From: Atriophallophorus winterbourni | Taxonomy: Eukaryota; Platyhelminthes; Trematoda; Plagiorchiida; Microphallidae | Assembly: GCA_013407085.1 (NCBI GenBank) | Contig: JACCGJ010010559.1 | Span: 1-64,000 of the forward strand | DNA length: 64,000 nt | Reading direction: 5' to 3' | Shown: positions 42,400-53,264 of the stretch, piece after piece | Layout: the number at the start of each line of letters is the position of its first letter | Position numbering within the stretch: position 1 is the stretch's first letter | Made by a program: the position numbers and the translations under genes | The notes under the pieces: generated by a model | What the model was told of the DNA's origin: nothing | Seen by the model: only the letters and a program-made list of their open reading frames with translations | The model's database searches: none

Positions 42400-43000
42400 A
42401 ACTCGATGGGTCACGCGATACACAAAACATCATACCACGTTAAAGTCCAGTCTTTGTGCGGCTTAATTTTTACTTTTCGTTGGTTGTCTTTTGTCCCGGT
42501 TAAGAAACATTGGAGACTGGACGTTGAACTTCTGCTAAATCGTTCCACTCTGGTTTTGTTTTTCTGTTTTCCTCACTGTTGGGTTAAGAACAACACATTT
42601 ATTGATAGAGCGCAATGTCTACTGTCTCCACTACTTCACCACTTCTCTTCACAGCACACACACAGTTTCAAAGTGATGATTAAGATAATTGGCCTGATGT
42701 TTTTCAGTAGGACGAATCACCTTTTAATACTTTTGAACGGCTACAATGAAAGCAGTGATAAGACGCGATTTTGTTAAAATGGGACATACGTATCGATTTT
42801 TCAAAGTCGATACGGTTCGGCAATGAAATAGAATCAACAGGATAAAATTTGAAATGTTTCTTGGTACGATATAGAGGGGAAAGTCTTGCTACCATTCTAG
42901 AGTTATTACTTGTTACGTGTGTTATTGAAATGGCGGGGCTAATACCATTATTTGAAACAGAATTATTTAGTATATTTTTCTCATTAGATCGTTAATTGAA
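42400..43000. other. Rbfox intron, no feature recognised
   Basis: A 134-codon plus frame at 42373-42777 has no motif and a composition like translated non-coding DNA. Confidence 0.35.
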
Positions 43001-43005
43001 CAAAC

Positions 43006-43098
43006 CTCAATTTTTCTGCCCTCAACCACCGTCCCATTCAAGTTCTCCCGAGCGCGGTCTGCCTCCTCACTGGTCGCGAAGGTGACGAAACCAAAACC
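43006..43098 (-). CDS. RBFOX: Rbfox/Fox-1 splicing regulator, 93-nt RRM exon (RNP1)
   Basis: The exon begins [17 protein letters not shown] and ends [20 protein letters not shown] is the RNP1 core of the RNA recognition motif, whose aromatic residues stack on RNA. Vertebrate RBFOX has GFGFVTFENSADADRAR and [12 protein letters not shown] in an exon of the same 93-nt length and phase. Acceptor AACGTCAG, donor GAG|GTTTGT. In vertebrates this exon is skipped under negative autoregulation, giving a protein unable to bind RNA; GCATG motifs upstream here suggest the same (see findings). Confidence 0.96.
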
Positions 43099-43099
43099 C

Positions 43100-45780
43100 T
43101 GACGTTGCGATTCATATGAAAATCAAATATATACTTGAAAATTCCATATAATACATGCCGTGATATTCTGAACAAACAACACACTACCATGAATTCAATG
43201 TGATATGCGCAAAAGGAACTTGAATCCCACAGAGCAAAGTGCGGTTAATGATTTCTGTTCGATAGCATTCTTCACGTGCTCGGTCGAAATCCGATCGATA
43301 ACAATCAATACTGTACAACATTGAACTCGTGCGATCCAATCAACGAGCGAGCGATGGTGGGAATCACCGTTTGTAGCTAAAGCAAATGTGCTAGTTGAAA
43401 AAGTTCACAATCAAAATTCCCTGGGATTGAACAAAGACATTCAACGCCTTTCCGTGGACAAGCCAAAGCAACCTCATGCAATTGGTACTGAAATATTCTT
43501 CGGTGATACATACTGTATGTGTATAACATTTTTGTGAGGATGAATGTATAGTGCTGAGTCGTGTGGGAAATAAAAGAAAGAAGTTCGGTGCGAGTATATT
43601 CTGGCTGTGAAACAGGAAACCAAGCGGTCATGCGTTCACACTGGTGCACAAACATATCCGCGAACAAGGTACAGGTATGTCAGTCGCACTAACCGGTCGT
43701 AAAGTGAGGACAAGGCAACATGAACACTAGTTAGCAATACGCAGACACAACCGGAAATAATTGATTTCAATACATATCGATCAACACAGGCATCAGTTCG
43801 ATTGGAAAAACACGACAGAATCTAGGCAAATGAAACAATCGGTGCGTATGAGAATTCCTTGCGACATGACACTCAACAGCATGCTCCAGCAACCAGGAAC
43901 TCCAATTGACTGTCAGGTATGAACGATTGAGAAACCGCTTACAAAAATAGCGATCATAATCTCGGCGAAGTGATCCAAGAAGTGATGGTGAACGGACATA
44001 TAGAAACTCTAAAAACCGAAGAACGTCGATTACAGGTAAATTCGAAAGAGCTTTTACAAATGGTGTCTTCTAGCTTGACAACAAAACGTCCAACAACAAT
44101 TACGCAAGCTCCGGAAACACAAGCTGAACAAGACAAGAATAGTTTGGGATTAATTTCTCTATTATACACTCTGGGTAACTTGGACGCTACCGGAGGATGT
44201 TCTCCCTATTGTTAATAAGTGGTAGATTTCTATCAGCTTTCAATTTTTATCGTCTACAACAAGACAACATATTTCATACCGCATCGTCTACAACTTTCAA
44301 AGGTTGGAACGCATCTGGATAAGGATCTGCGTAAATCTCGCTTGCGGCGTAATTCAAGACATTAGTGAAGTTAATCTATTCGTGAAGCCGGTCGCACAAA
44401 ACAGTGTAACTAAGAATACATTCTTTTTCTTGGGATAAGTTCTCGTTTAACGAAATACATGAAGAATTTTGGCATCCTTCTACAGGCTATCCTTCGATTC
44501 TGGTCTGCTGGAAGCCACCAGAAATAAACCATTCAACGTTAAGTTCATAGAGGTTTAGTGATAGATCATGAACATTTATCCATTTAGTTAAATGATATCT
44601 ATTATCATTTTGGAGTCTGCATGGTGGACGAACCAACCAATATGTGCTTTAGAAGCTCTGCGAACTCCCTGTGATGATGACCTATATAAATTGGAGTGTT
44701 TTCAAACGAGATAAACACCACGAAATCTTTGGCAAAGTTATTGTAAAAATAAACAATTAACTGAATGGAATTAGACTGTTTCCATATTGACATTTGGATC
44801 GCTTTAAACCCGACGTAATAATCTCTTCCATTTTGTACCATCGCTATTTCCTTGTAAAGGGCATACAGTTGGAAGATTCAATTACACGATGAATACCAAT
44901 TATGAATGTTTAGAGCGCATTCGGTTGGGTGTAAGCGATGTTGATTATGAAACACAACATTTCCGGGCATGCTGAGCAACACAGTGTACCATGCAACTGT
45001 AAATTTTCCAGACACCACGGAAGCAACAGACCAACCGAGGGACGTGTTCTTACTCGTCTTGTTTGCATCGAGCATTTTCTTAAAATGTTGCAACCTATTC
45101 CAAATTTAAAACAATAATAAAATGAAAGAAATTTGGATCATCGAGTTGGCAGGTTTTGCGCATTTTGAATAGAAAGCACGATGTGCATTATTGTGAAGCT
45201 CTAAGCCCATTTGGTGTAATTTGGTTAAAAGTGATTTACAATGTGACCGTGATGTTTTAAACAAAAAACAAATATTGATTATTTGTAATCCTAAAATCAC
45301 GTAATTGAGTGATATAGACGGAACTAAGTACTTTATTATACCATGACACAAACTCTGATCATTTAGAACGATTTCAATTATTATACAAGCTTCATTGCCA
45401 CGTTGAAGAAGATCCTCGATTGCTAGCTGTTGAAAAATTTAAATTTGGTGCTGTCCTTACCACTTCATTTAAACTAAGAATACGAAGATAAATTGCTTTC
45501 ACCTAAATTGATGAAGAACGCTCGACATCGGATTTCAAATTGTCAGGCGCGCTATCAAATCTGAAACAGCCTTTGATTGGCTAACCAGGTATCGAACCCG
45601 GTAAAGAACAATAGAAGTTTGAAATGTTTCATTTTCTCGGATAACGAATGGAATATTGGCTTTACGAATAGGGTAATAATCTGCAGGCTATAATGTTCAT
45701 GTGCTGTGGATGTGCACCATCTAAAGACATTGTTTTAGTTAGCGTGTTCGATTCACAGAATGAACGATCTACGATCGTGC
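43100..45780 (-). other. Rbfox intron upstream of the 93-nt exon
   Basis: Contains four minus-strand GCATG pentamers within 800 bp of the exon (43154-43158, 43475-43479 as TGCATG, 43629-43633, 43880-43884). A plus-strand 81-codon frame at 43970-44215 is listed separately. Nothing else was recognised to 45780. Confidence 0.6.
43970..44215 (+). CDS. Unrecognised open frame antisense in an Rbfox intron
   Basis: 81 codons with protein-like composition: VMVNGHIETLKTEERRLQVN, then SKELLQMVSSSLTTKRPTTI, ending ATGGCSPYC and a double stop. The frame is open upstream to about 43950 without an ATG earlier. No transposon or known domain motif was recognised and no splice partners were identified. It may be a relic of a retrocopy or element, or chance. 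Confidence 0.2.
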   Translation: MIQEVMVNGHIETLKTEERRLQVNSKELLQMVSSSLTTKRPTTITQAPETQAEQDKNSLGLISLLYTLGNLDATGGCSPYC

Positions 45781-46940
45781 CTAGAATTCAAAGTAATTCA
45801 AAGTTTTAATTGTCCAAAAAGCAAATACTTTACAGTAACCGCAGATTAAAAATATAGGGAATGCATAAAAAACAACACAAATGTTTTGTCCATATGGAAA
45901 GTCAGCTAGTGTATTCAGGTGCGAGGTTGGATTTAGTCAACATATGCTTGTCAAGTTCAGCCTTGAACAAGTTCAGGCTTGATTCGCGAATAATATGTGG
46001 GGGTAGAGAGTTCCACATTAAAAAAAAACTCGGACAGCAAAGAAAAACCTTCGACAATTTGATCTGGATTGTGGAATAATTAACTTGTACCCATGCGATC
46101 TGCTACCACGTGCTTCTTGCTGATGAAACAGGTGTTCAAGTGGGTGATCCACTGTATGCAGAATGTTGAAATGCAGGATCAAGTCACCCTGAGACGACGG
46201 TACGAAAAGTAAAAGAGGTTAAGCGTTGCAATCCGCTCCTCGTATGGCCTGTTGTATAGCCCGGTCACCAGTTTTGTAGCGCGGTGGTATACGCGTTGTA
46301 GCAAGGTCATGTCCTTCTGTAACCGTGGGGATCATGCTTGAACAGCGTACTCCATTGTTGGTCTGATATAGGTGTTAATAATCCGTGGGAGTATCTGCTT
46401 CGCGAAAATACCGAAGATCCTTCTGAGCAATGCTAAGCTTTGGCAAGACTAGTGGTATACAACAGAACACTGCCGTGAAGACTTCAAATTACTGCCAATC
46501 CACACACCCACGTCTTTCTCTTCCGTAACCCGTGAAAGTTGCTAATATCCCGGGGAGTACGTGAATTCGAATAATTTACCGACGTTTAACGTTTTACATT
46601 TTTGGATGTTGAATGGTAGGCAGTTTCGCAAGGACCACGTATGAAGTGCTTTAAGATCTTTTCGTAGAATTTGTCAATCTTCTATGGTACGTACGCTAGT
46701 TCAAACTGATGTCATCCGCAAATGATTTTGCTGCGTACGATTTCAATTATATCGTTAGCGTACACCAGGAAAAGTATTGGCCCCAAGACTGAGCTTTGAG
46801 GTACACCACTTGTAACTTCTACTGGTCTGGATAGTGCCCCATCAACTCTAACCCTGATAACTCTACCAGTCAAGTAATCTCGTATCCAGGCCAATAATCT
46901 GCCGCACACCCCGAGGTGCTTCAATCCGCGAATACACAGC
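45780..46940 (-). mobile_element. CR1-like element, RT palm to 3' end
   Basis: Minus strand: LLAWIRDYLTGRVIRVRVDG, then ALSRPVEVTSGVPQSSVLGP and LFLVYANDI (46712-46924). The catalytic region is cut by a deletion, then decayed TPISDQQWSTLFKHD-type text and ending FLMWNSLPPHIIRESSLNLF and KSNLAPEYTS. The 3' end has GACAATTAAAACTTTGAA. Very close in sequence to the CR1 at 21099-25380 in the RT part (GALSRP(I/V).VTSGVPQ). Confidence 0.82.
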
Positions 46941-47039
46941 TCAGTCTTGACACCACCTCTTTGCCTCTTATAATTAGCAAAAGACCTTCATCCAGGAGAT
47001 CGACTGGACTCACGCCGTCAGCAGGTGACGGGCATCCTT

Positions 47040-47200
47040 CATCTTGATGTGAGTGCTGCGCGGGAGATCGTTCCTCTCGAATCGGACTGTTAAGTTAACT
47101 GAAACGCTGTGGTACATGAAACCATTAAACACTTTTGATGTTAATCCTTGATTTGCATCGACCAAAGGAGGCCAACAACAACAATATCAATAAATTATGG
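47040..47200 (+). mobile_element. Second RT family, 3' end only
   Basis: GCGCGGGAGATCGTTCCTCTC, then GAATCGGACTGTTAAG, CTGTGGTACATGAAACC and GATTTGCATCGACCAAAGGAG match the last part of the copies at 4080-4200 and 48905-49030. Confidence 0.6.
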
Positions 47201-47324
47201 ATAATATTCATTATTATAACAATGATTGGGGTAGAAAATTGCAGCTTTTTACAACGTAGTTCCAGCTGAATTACGAACCAGAAGAAAATAATAGTGAAGT
47301 ATGGAAGGAATCGGTTAGAACAGT

Positions 47325-47380
47325 TTTGGGGAACGTTTCACTTCTGACACAGAAGCTTCGGTCCCAAACAGGAAGTACTT
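47325..47380 (-). ncRNA. Hammerhead-like repeat, family 2, copy c
   Basis: Minus strand: CTTCTG, loop TGT, CAGAAG (perfect 6-bp stem II), T, then GAAACGTT (47332-47339) intact. The CTGATGA side is damaged (CCGAAG where CTGATGAAG is expected). Downstream flank CCAAAACTGTTCTAACCGATT matches copies a and b. Confidence 0.5.
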
Positions 47381-48630
47381 TCAGTCTATGACAATTCAAG
47401 TAACCCTGCAGATTCTACGATAGCTTTCAGGTTTCGCACTATAATCCATACATTGAAATCAGGTTGTTGTACAGCTGTTTTTCGTGTGATGAGTCAAACA
47501 GATATGATAGAAGATACCCCGAAAATGCTATGATCACACTCGTCTGATTGTTTTTTAGGTAATTTAAAACGTCCGCGTAAACACGAAATGAGCATTCAGT
47601 GAATTCAAATTATTGGATAAAATTTACTGAAATATTTCGTGTAATACAGAGAATATTAATAATTACCGCTTGAATAATGAAATAAGCATTATCCATCAGT
47701 GTCGCCAATCAATCAATGGATCATTTCCAGAATTCAATCACATCAACAGAATGAGCAACAGATGCCGGTTATAACGTAACACTGGATTCATCTTGACATA
47801 CATTAAACAAATTTAGACATTGAAAATACGAATGCTAGCTTTAACAAATGTCTTCCGAATTTCACTAACTGAGGTTGATTACAAATTATATTTTATACTC
47901 ATTCTTAACACATCTAGTACAAGCATATTATAAACTTTATGTATATGATCTAAATACATGCATATGAGGATATTAGTTCATGATCATGGGTTTAAATCAA
48001 TCAAAATGTTTGTTCGAACATGTAATTGAACCTGTTGGTCGTCCCAAACTTATCCATTAGTGACTTCAAAGATCATACCTTATTTACGGTTTCTCTACTG
48101 TTTCAAGTGAAGCGGATCCTGATCCTATTGTCCCTACCTGATGAGCACAAACAGCACATAACCGATTGTGCGGTGTATGTGATGGAAATGCACGCAAACC
48201 AGAAAAGATTTTGCAATTTCTTCTCTGTGATGTTGTCTTTTCGTTGTTTACTTGGCTGCTTACTCTAATTATGTTTGATATTCATTGCTTAAAATATATC
48301 GTAGGTTATCAGTTTAGAGTTTACCATAATCACCAAGACTCATCACGAATTTGGCTCCAGGATTTTCTTTTTCTTCTGGCATATCAAGCAGTTTTACAAA
48401 AAAACGTTGGCATGCAAAGAAAATCTATTTTTCGTATCAACAAATGTTAAAACAACCAAACGATTCTCTCCTTCAAAATTTCTCATTTTTCTTTATTGTT
48501 TAGGAGTAGGATAACGCGTTAAATACTAAATGATCCGAAAAATTTTGAATACAAAATGGCGCTTTAGATCAGATCGATCGATTAAAACAAATGTACAAAT
48601 TAGTAAATATTTTTATATTGATTTAGACTT
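47380..48630. other. Rbfox intron
   Basis: Besides the hammerhead-like copy at 48110-48200, no feature was recognised. Confidence 0.4.
48110..48205 (+). ncRNA. Hammerhead-like repeat, family 1
   Basis: CCCTAC precedes CTGATGA (48138-48144) and can pair with GTGCGG after the cleavage position as stem I. Stem II is GCAC-AAACA-GCAC (5' strand mutated from GTGC), GAAA reads ATAA and the cleavage triplet reads ATT. Flank AAATGCACGCAAACC is shared. Inactive by these defects. Confidence 0.55.
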
Positions 48631-48639
48631 AACGATGGT

Positions 48640-49040
48640 GAGTCTATGGCGAGTTGAAATCAGGAAGTCGACCATTGGACAGACCGCACTTTCGGTACAA
48701 AGACGTTTGCAACAGAGATATGAAAGCTCTTGGCTTTGACCCTGCGAGTTGGAAAGAACTTGCACTTAACAGCTCACTTTGGAGGCATTGTGTAAAGCGT
48801 CATCTGCAAGCTGAGGAGGAACAGATACAGCTCTTGGCTGCTGAACGAAGATCACGCCGCAGGCGTGTAACTGATGCCCTACAACCGAGTTCTGCCTGTC
48901 GTTGCATGCACTGAGGCAGAGATTGTTCCTCCTTAATCGGGCTGTTTAGTCATTTGAGAAGCTGTTAAACATGAAAATTCATGCGATTGTGATGTACATC
49001 CATGGTCGATATCGACCGAAGAAGGCCAACAAAGACGTAA
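48640..49040 (+). mobile_element. Second RT family tail
   Basis: KSGSRPLDRPHFRYKDVCN, then RDMKALGFDPASWKELALNS, LWRHCVKRHLQAEEEQIQLL and AAERRSRRRR (48654-48914), then the 3' end with CATGCGATTGTGATGTACATC. This is the best coding match to 3675-4205 and shows that the TGA in that copy replaces Trp. Confidence 0.75.
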
Positions 49041-49448
49041 AGTTTATGATTTGGCTGTGATTCGTAAAAATACATATAATGGTGCTTGTAAATTGAAAAT
49101 CAAAAGGCATTTAACTCTGCTTATTCTTTGATGATAAAATTAATTTAGCCCAGTTTCATATGATAATCGAGGAATTCAATAACATGTGATCAAATGCATA
49201 TGAAATGGTGCGGTGTGGACGTCAACCCTACAGAAAATGTGCAACTAAATGACAGCTACTTGTCGGCCTTCCAGCCTCAATTTTGGTATTCATTCGAGGA
49301 TTCAACGGAACATAAATTTGAAGTTGATCGATATTTATACATTGTACTATCCCAAAAACGGTTTCATATATGCAGAAAAATTAGGAAAATAAATTTTTTC
49401 TTGGTTTTATTTTCAAGGTGAGATTTTCAAAACATTTCAACGACTTAC

Positions 49449-49502
49449 TTTGGAACCTCTCTCGTTGAAAATAATCTCCACATCCAAAATTGTTCCGAAT
49501 GG
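49449..49502 (-). CDS. RBFOX: Rbfox/Fox-1 splicing regulator, 54-nt RRM exon
   Basis: Exactly 18 codons, PFGTILDVEIIFNERGSK, between acceptor AAAAAAG and donor AAA|GTAAGT, phase 0 at both ends. Vertebrate RBFOX has QFGKILDVEIIFNERGSK in a 54-nt exon at the same place. It supplies the second strand and first helix-to-strand region of the RRM between RNP2 and RNP1. Confidence 0.96.
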
Positions 49503-49509
49503 CTTTTTT

Positions 49510-50355
49510 GAAAATAAGACATTATAAGGATTACATCAATGTATTTACTTCGCAAACAAGCTCATATACTGAGCTGTTATCAGGCAAAATATGTGTATCA
49601 TTTTGACAAGCAAAACTTCTTATTTTGAAATCAATGTGTTTATATTTAAATCTCGAAGGAAATAACGTGTAAAATAGTATGCTTTCTGAAAGTTTGTTAA
49701 ACACATAGTAAAACCGGCTATTGGATTTAGATCGCTCTTTGAAAGTAAATTAGCTTGCACGAGTGAGAACAAAGGATTTATAAAATAAGAGGTTTCTATT
49801 GTGTTATCGTCCGAGCCATGTGTGTGCAGTTCATTACTTTACATCACCCTTCTTGCTCGTGTTAGGTATTTATTGTTAAGTGCTCTAATATTAGTGAACT
49901 AAGCGTCCAATATTATCAAACCGGTGAAGAATTCATTGAACATATTACTGATGAGTAGACTTTTAAGTTGATGAAATATACAATTACAAATTCTAACGTG
50001 GTCAGTCGGTCAATGCATCAACACGCAGGTCTTGAACGATTTGAGTAAATCAATTTACATTGAAACCAGTTTATGCTGTATAAATTTTTGCATGCTTGCC
50101 AACTCATAAAGTATAAATGAATAAATCGTCTAATTTAAAAGGATAGTTCTCGTAGAAAGGCATAAATGGTGATATTTTCAGGTAATTTTTGCTTGAAGCA
50201 ACAGATATATTTTGTATTCACCATGTATAGTGTAAAATGGAGAATGATGCTCAAATAAATATACACGTGTACGCATCAAAATGTCAAAAATTGCAATACA
50301 ACGCTATCCATCTTTCCAACAAATACGAAAAAAAACACGCAGTGATATACTGACT
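49510..50355 (-). other. Rbfox intron between the RRM exons
   Basis: AT-rich; no repeat or coding feature recognised. Confidence 0.5.
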
Positions 50356-50358
50356 CAC

Positions 50359-50793
50359 TCCAAGTAACTGCCTTAAATCAGCCTCTCTGAACCTGAACGG
50401 TATATTCGAGACATGTAACCTTTTCGGTCCCATGTTACTAGACAACAATGATGGACTTGGTACCGTGGCAGAAATGCTATTCGATGTTGAGGCGCTCACG
50501 TTTGCTTGGGAAGACTTCAATCCGCCAGATTCAACTTGAAACCGTGGATCTGTGTTCACCATAAGGGATGAGCTGACTTGATTAAATAGATCGGCGGCAG
50601 GTAAAATTGAATGATTCGAGCAACTCATTAGCAACGGGTTCACGAAAGCATCGTTTGCGTGAAAGCTCGTGGCACCTATTCCTGAACATAACGTTTCGGA
50701 GACCGACGGAGCATAAACGTCCATTGCTTGTTGCGCGTGTGATGAATTTAGCTTCACTTGGGAAGGATCCACCGCATTATCTGGTGTAGTCAT
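50359..50793 (-). CDS. RBFOX: Rbfox/Fox-1 splicing regulator, exon with the N-terminal region and start of the RRM
   Basis: 145 codons in phase 0 from just after acceptor TTTACAG to donor GGA|GTGAGT. It opens with ATG (MTTPDNAVDPSQVKLN...), so it could start a protein or continue one from upstream exons. The Ser/Asn/Gln-rich region (SSSLMVNTDPRFQVESGG, SASTSNSISATVPSPS) is followed by GPKRLHVSNIPFRFREADLR and QLLG. LHVSNIPF is the RNP2 core and KRLHVSNIPFRFR is diagnostic of Rbfox. Rbfox binds UGCAUG near alternative exons in the nucleus and controls their inclusion. Together the seven exons from here to 30190 give about 619 residues. Confidence 0.95.
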
Positions 50794-51164
50794 CTGTAAA
50801 TGTACGCGAGGAATGAAGGTTCGAATGCAGTCTACTGTGTGTAACTGCAAATTGTATAGAGTGTAATGTGAACAGATCATTTTCAATCATTGTCTAGATA
50901 CAATAAAGTTTAGGCACATGCGCATGCACATTGTGTAAACAGTATCAACCCTAATCGCACAATGAGAATAGAGTTATTGTTAGAAATTTACTGGAAATAT
51001 TTACAGCTACCCGACAACATATTTAAATTTCTTCCATTCAAATTAGTTTGACCTAAGAGAAACTTTGCTGATGATGAAGAAGCTCGTGTAATGTACATTT
51101 TTTTCGTGATTCAGAAACTACTATTTGAAGTACAGCTCTTTCAAGATATATATAATCAAAATCT

Positions 51165-51245
51165 TCCTCATGAATGTGGACAACACGATACTAGTCGTTA
51201 GGTGTGTGATGAGAATGCATGCAAATACGAAATTTTTGTTTGAAG
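51165..51245 (+). ncRNA. Hammerhead-like repeat, family 1 (degenerate)
   Basis: CTCATGA in place of CTGATGA, a weak stem II (TGTGGACAACAC), GATA in place of GAAA, then an intact TAGTCGTTAGG cleavage side and GTGTGTGATGAGAATGCATG with CAAAT, the shared downstream flank. Confidence 0.45.
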
Positions 51246-51689
51246 TGTTCGCATCCCATGTGGTTAATTTCTACATCCCGTTTGTGGCTGTTGGTATCCA
51301 AGGAATTCAAGGTTTAGTAATGAGGATTTATAGAGAACAATTTATGATTTTATTGCAGCAAATAGTTCTACAATACTTTTGGATATAGGTATAAATGTCT
51401 ACTAAATAAATCTTTCATATTTGGTCTAAGGCGATTCGACGGATGAGTAAATATTGTTCAAAGTTCGTTGAAAATGTATATTGGGATAAAATCTGTTTCA
51501 AGTGCGCGTATAACGGTGACATTGATGACTCTTCATAAATTTTGGCCAACACAATTTTATAGGAAACTATTTTAATCAGACCACTATCCATAACCTTTGA
51601 GCGATATATAGGCACGCAGTAAACCCGAGACTGTGATAGATCAGATCAATAAAAATTACCAGTTTTCTGTGTCGACACATCACCTGCTA

Positions 51690-51775
51690 ATACACAGATA
51701 GCACCGGATTATGGATTTCTGCTGTCATACTAGGGTTCTCGTAAATTTATGTTCAGTGAGACTTGAAACTGAGGA
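51690..51775 (-). ncRNA. Hammerhead-like repeat, family 1 (very degenerate)
   Basis: Plus-strand CACCGGATTATGG, GCTGTCATACTAGGG and TTCAGTGAGACTTGAAACTG align with the copy at 10490-10575 (ACCGGTTTATGG, GCGGTCATCAGGTGG, TTCAGTGAGCCTTGAAACTG). CTGATGA is lost. It is recognised by its flank, not by ribozyme function. Confidence 0.4.
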
Positions 51776-52039
51776 AGCGATGTGAGCACTTGATAATCTC
51801 GTCATTTTCAGTTGATCGATTTGCTTATATCCATCGTGCGGATCGGCCATCTAAAGTATGGTTGTACAATTCAGATCATTCGTGTCTTCAAAGTATAGCT
51901 TTCACTATTTTTGTTCCATTATTATCATTATTGGTCACGCAATAAAATAAACAAATTCTACACAATTTTTTGCAACAAAACGTTTTGTGTGGATGTTTGT
52001 TTATATTTTTTACTACATTTCCGTTGTTTCCAGCTCACA

Positions 52040-52110
52040 GCAACCTATCTTATCGTCTAAACCTGATGACGCATACGAACAGAAATCTGCTCCTCTTTGA
52101 TTTATGTCCA
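52040..52110 (+). ncRNA. Possible hammerhead-like repeat, family 1
   Basis: AACCTGATGACGCATACGAAC then AGAAATCTG keeps CTGATGA (52066-52072) and GAAA, but no convincing stem II or cleavage triplet. The downstream TTTGATTTATG resembles the flank of the 37385 copy. Confidence 0.3.
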
Positions 52111-52154
52111 TTTCTGTCATCGGGATGTCACAGTAAAATTATATTCTTATCTTG

Positions 52155-52255
52155 AACAAAAAAGTTCATTTGCGTGTATTTCCATCACTCACCCCACGAC
52201 CGGTTTCGTGCTTTTTGCAATCACCAGGAAGGAACAATAGGATTCAGATCCGGAT
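52155..52255 (-). ncRNA. Hammerhead-like repeat, family 1, copy with intact cleavage side
   Basis: Minus strand: CTGGTGA (52221-52227; one change from CTGATGA), stem II TTGC-AAAAA-GCAC (52208-52220, one mismatch), GAAA (52204-52207), CCGGTC then GTGGGG (cleavage expected after 52198). Stem I pairs well with the upstream CCTTC. ACCGGT is self-complementary, as needed for a stem III formed in dimers. The A-to-G core change probably abolishes activity. Sense orientation relative to Rbfox. Confidence 0.6.
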
Positions 52256-53012
52256 GCGCTTGTCTTATTTTCTCTAAACCAAATTCACGAATGCTTGCTT
52301 TGCACCAAGAGGTAATAAATACGACAATTTGAATACATTTTGCTTTGACCGATCACTGAATTAAACAAACTAATAATAACTCTACACAAAAATACAGGAA
52401 TATCTCCACGACAATCTGAACTTTCGTCTGTACATATTTTCAGGATTTGGAAGTTAAATCACATCTACTTGCTGGGTTTAATTTTCATTTTTATTTCACT
52501 ATGTTATTAAACGAATTGTTGTTTAAAATTTTCGCAAATTGAAATTGTTTAAACCTCTTAAAAATGATCTTACACTTCAAATGTGTATCCCGCTGCAGTT
52601 GTATATTTCGAGATATGCGCTCAGCTGAGAACATCGCAATACCGAGTTGTAAAATGGGAACAACTGATAGTTAAGGAGCATAACTGTGACTGTCTAGCAC
52701 CTACTCCAGTAAAATCATAATATGTGTGCAGCTTTGTGCTGAAGATCTCGAAGATATACAACACAAAAATTGGCCTTAGTTGCTTGTCCAGAAATTGAGA
52801 AATTAATATAAAACGGAGTTGAGTATATTATGATCACCACATATCTTATCGATTTGATAATTAAATAACTGAATACATAAAACAGGTCACTTGGGATTCG
52901 GATGTATCGCAGAACTCCGAGACATTTTATGGTTACAACAATATAACGATACACACATGACCGCCATTTATATTTGGATATGGTCGATAGGGAAACCTGC
53001 CTGGCTGGACAC

Positions 53013-53264
53013 TGGAAAAGCTGTTGCACTGTCATTTTCTCCCGAAACCACTGACTCTCGATCTTTTCCATTTTGCGCGGTCACATTCTGGGAACTATTG
53101 AATTCCATACTCCCATTCTGCTGTGGTTGACTCAATATGGAATTTTCCATCTGATAACAGCTAGGCGATCTTGCAGGGGCGAAATTTTGCGGGCCAAATT
53201 GCAAGCGACACGCTTTCGGGCGGGGTGGAATTATCAAGGGTGAGGTTTTGTGTGAGGGGATTGT
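53013..53264 (-). CDS. Candidate upstream coding exon of Rbfox
   Basis: After acceptor CAATTTATAG the minus strand is open in phase 0: TIPSHKTSPLIIPPRPKACR, then SCYQMENSILSQPQQNGSME and TAQNGKDRESVVSGENDSAT. The Gln/Asn/Ser-rich text suits the Rbfox N-terminal region (vertebrate proteins have a similar PPQNG-containing stretch). The 3' boundary is unsure. Ending at TTTCCA (53013) keeps phase 0 with exon 50359-50793 but uses the weak donor GTGTCC; GCAG|GTTTCC (52997) is a better donor but gives the wrong phase. An ATG inside (MENSILS) could be a start. Plausible but not proven. Confidence 0.4.

Larger units (their letters stand above)
50800..53010 (-). other. Rbfox upstream intron
   Basis: Rich in hammerhead-like family 1 copies (51165-51245, 51690-51770, 52040-52110, 52155-52250). 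The remainder is AT-rich without recognised features. Confidence 0.5.
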
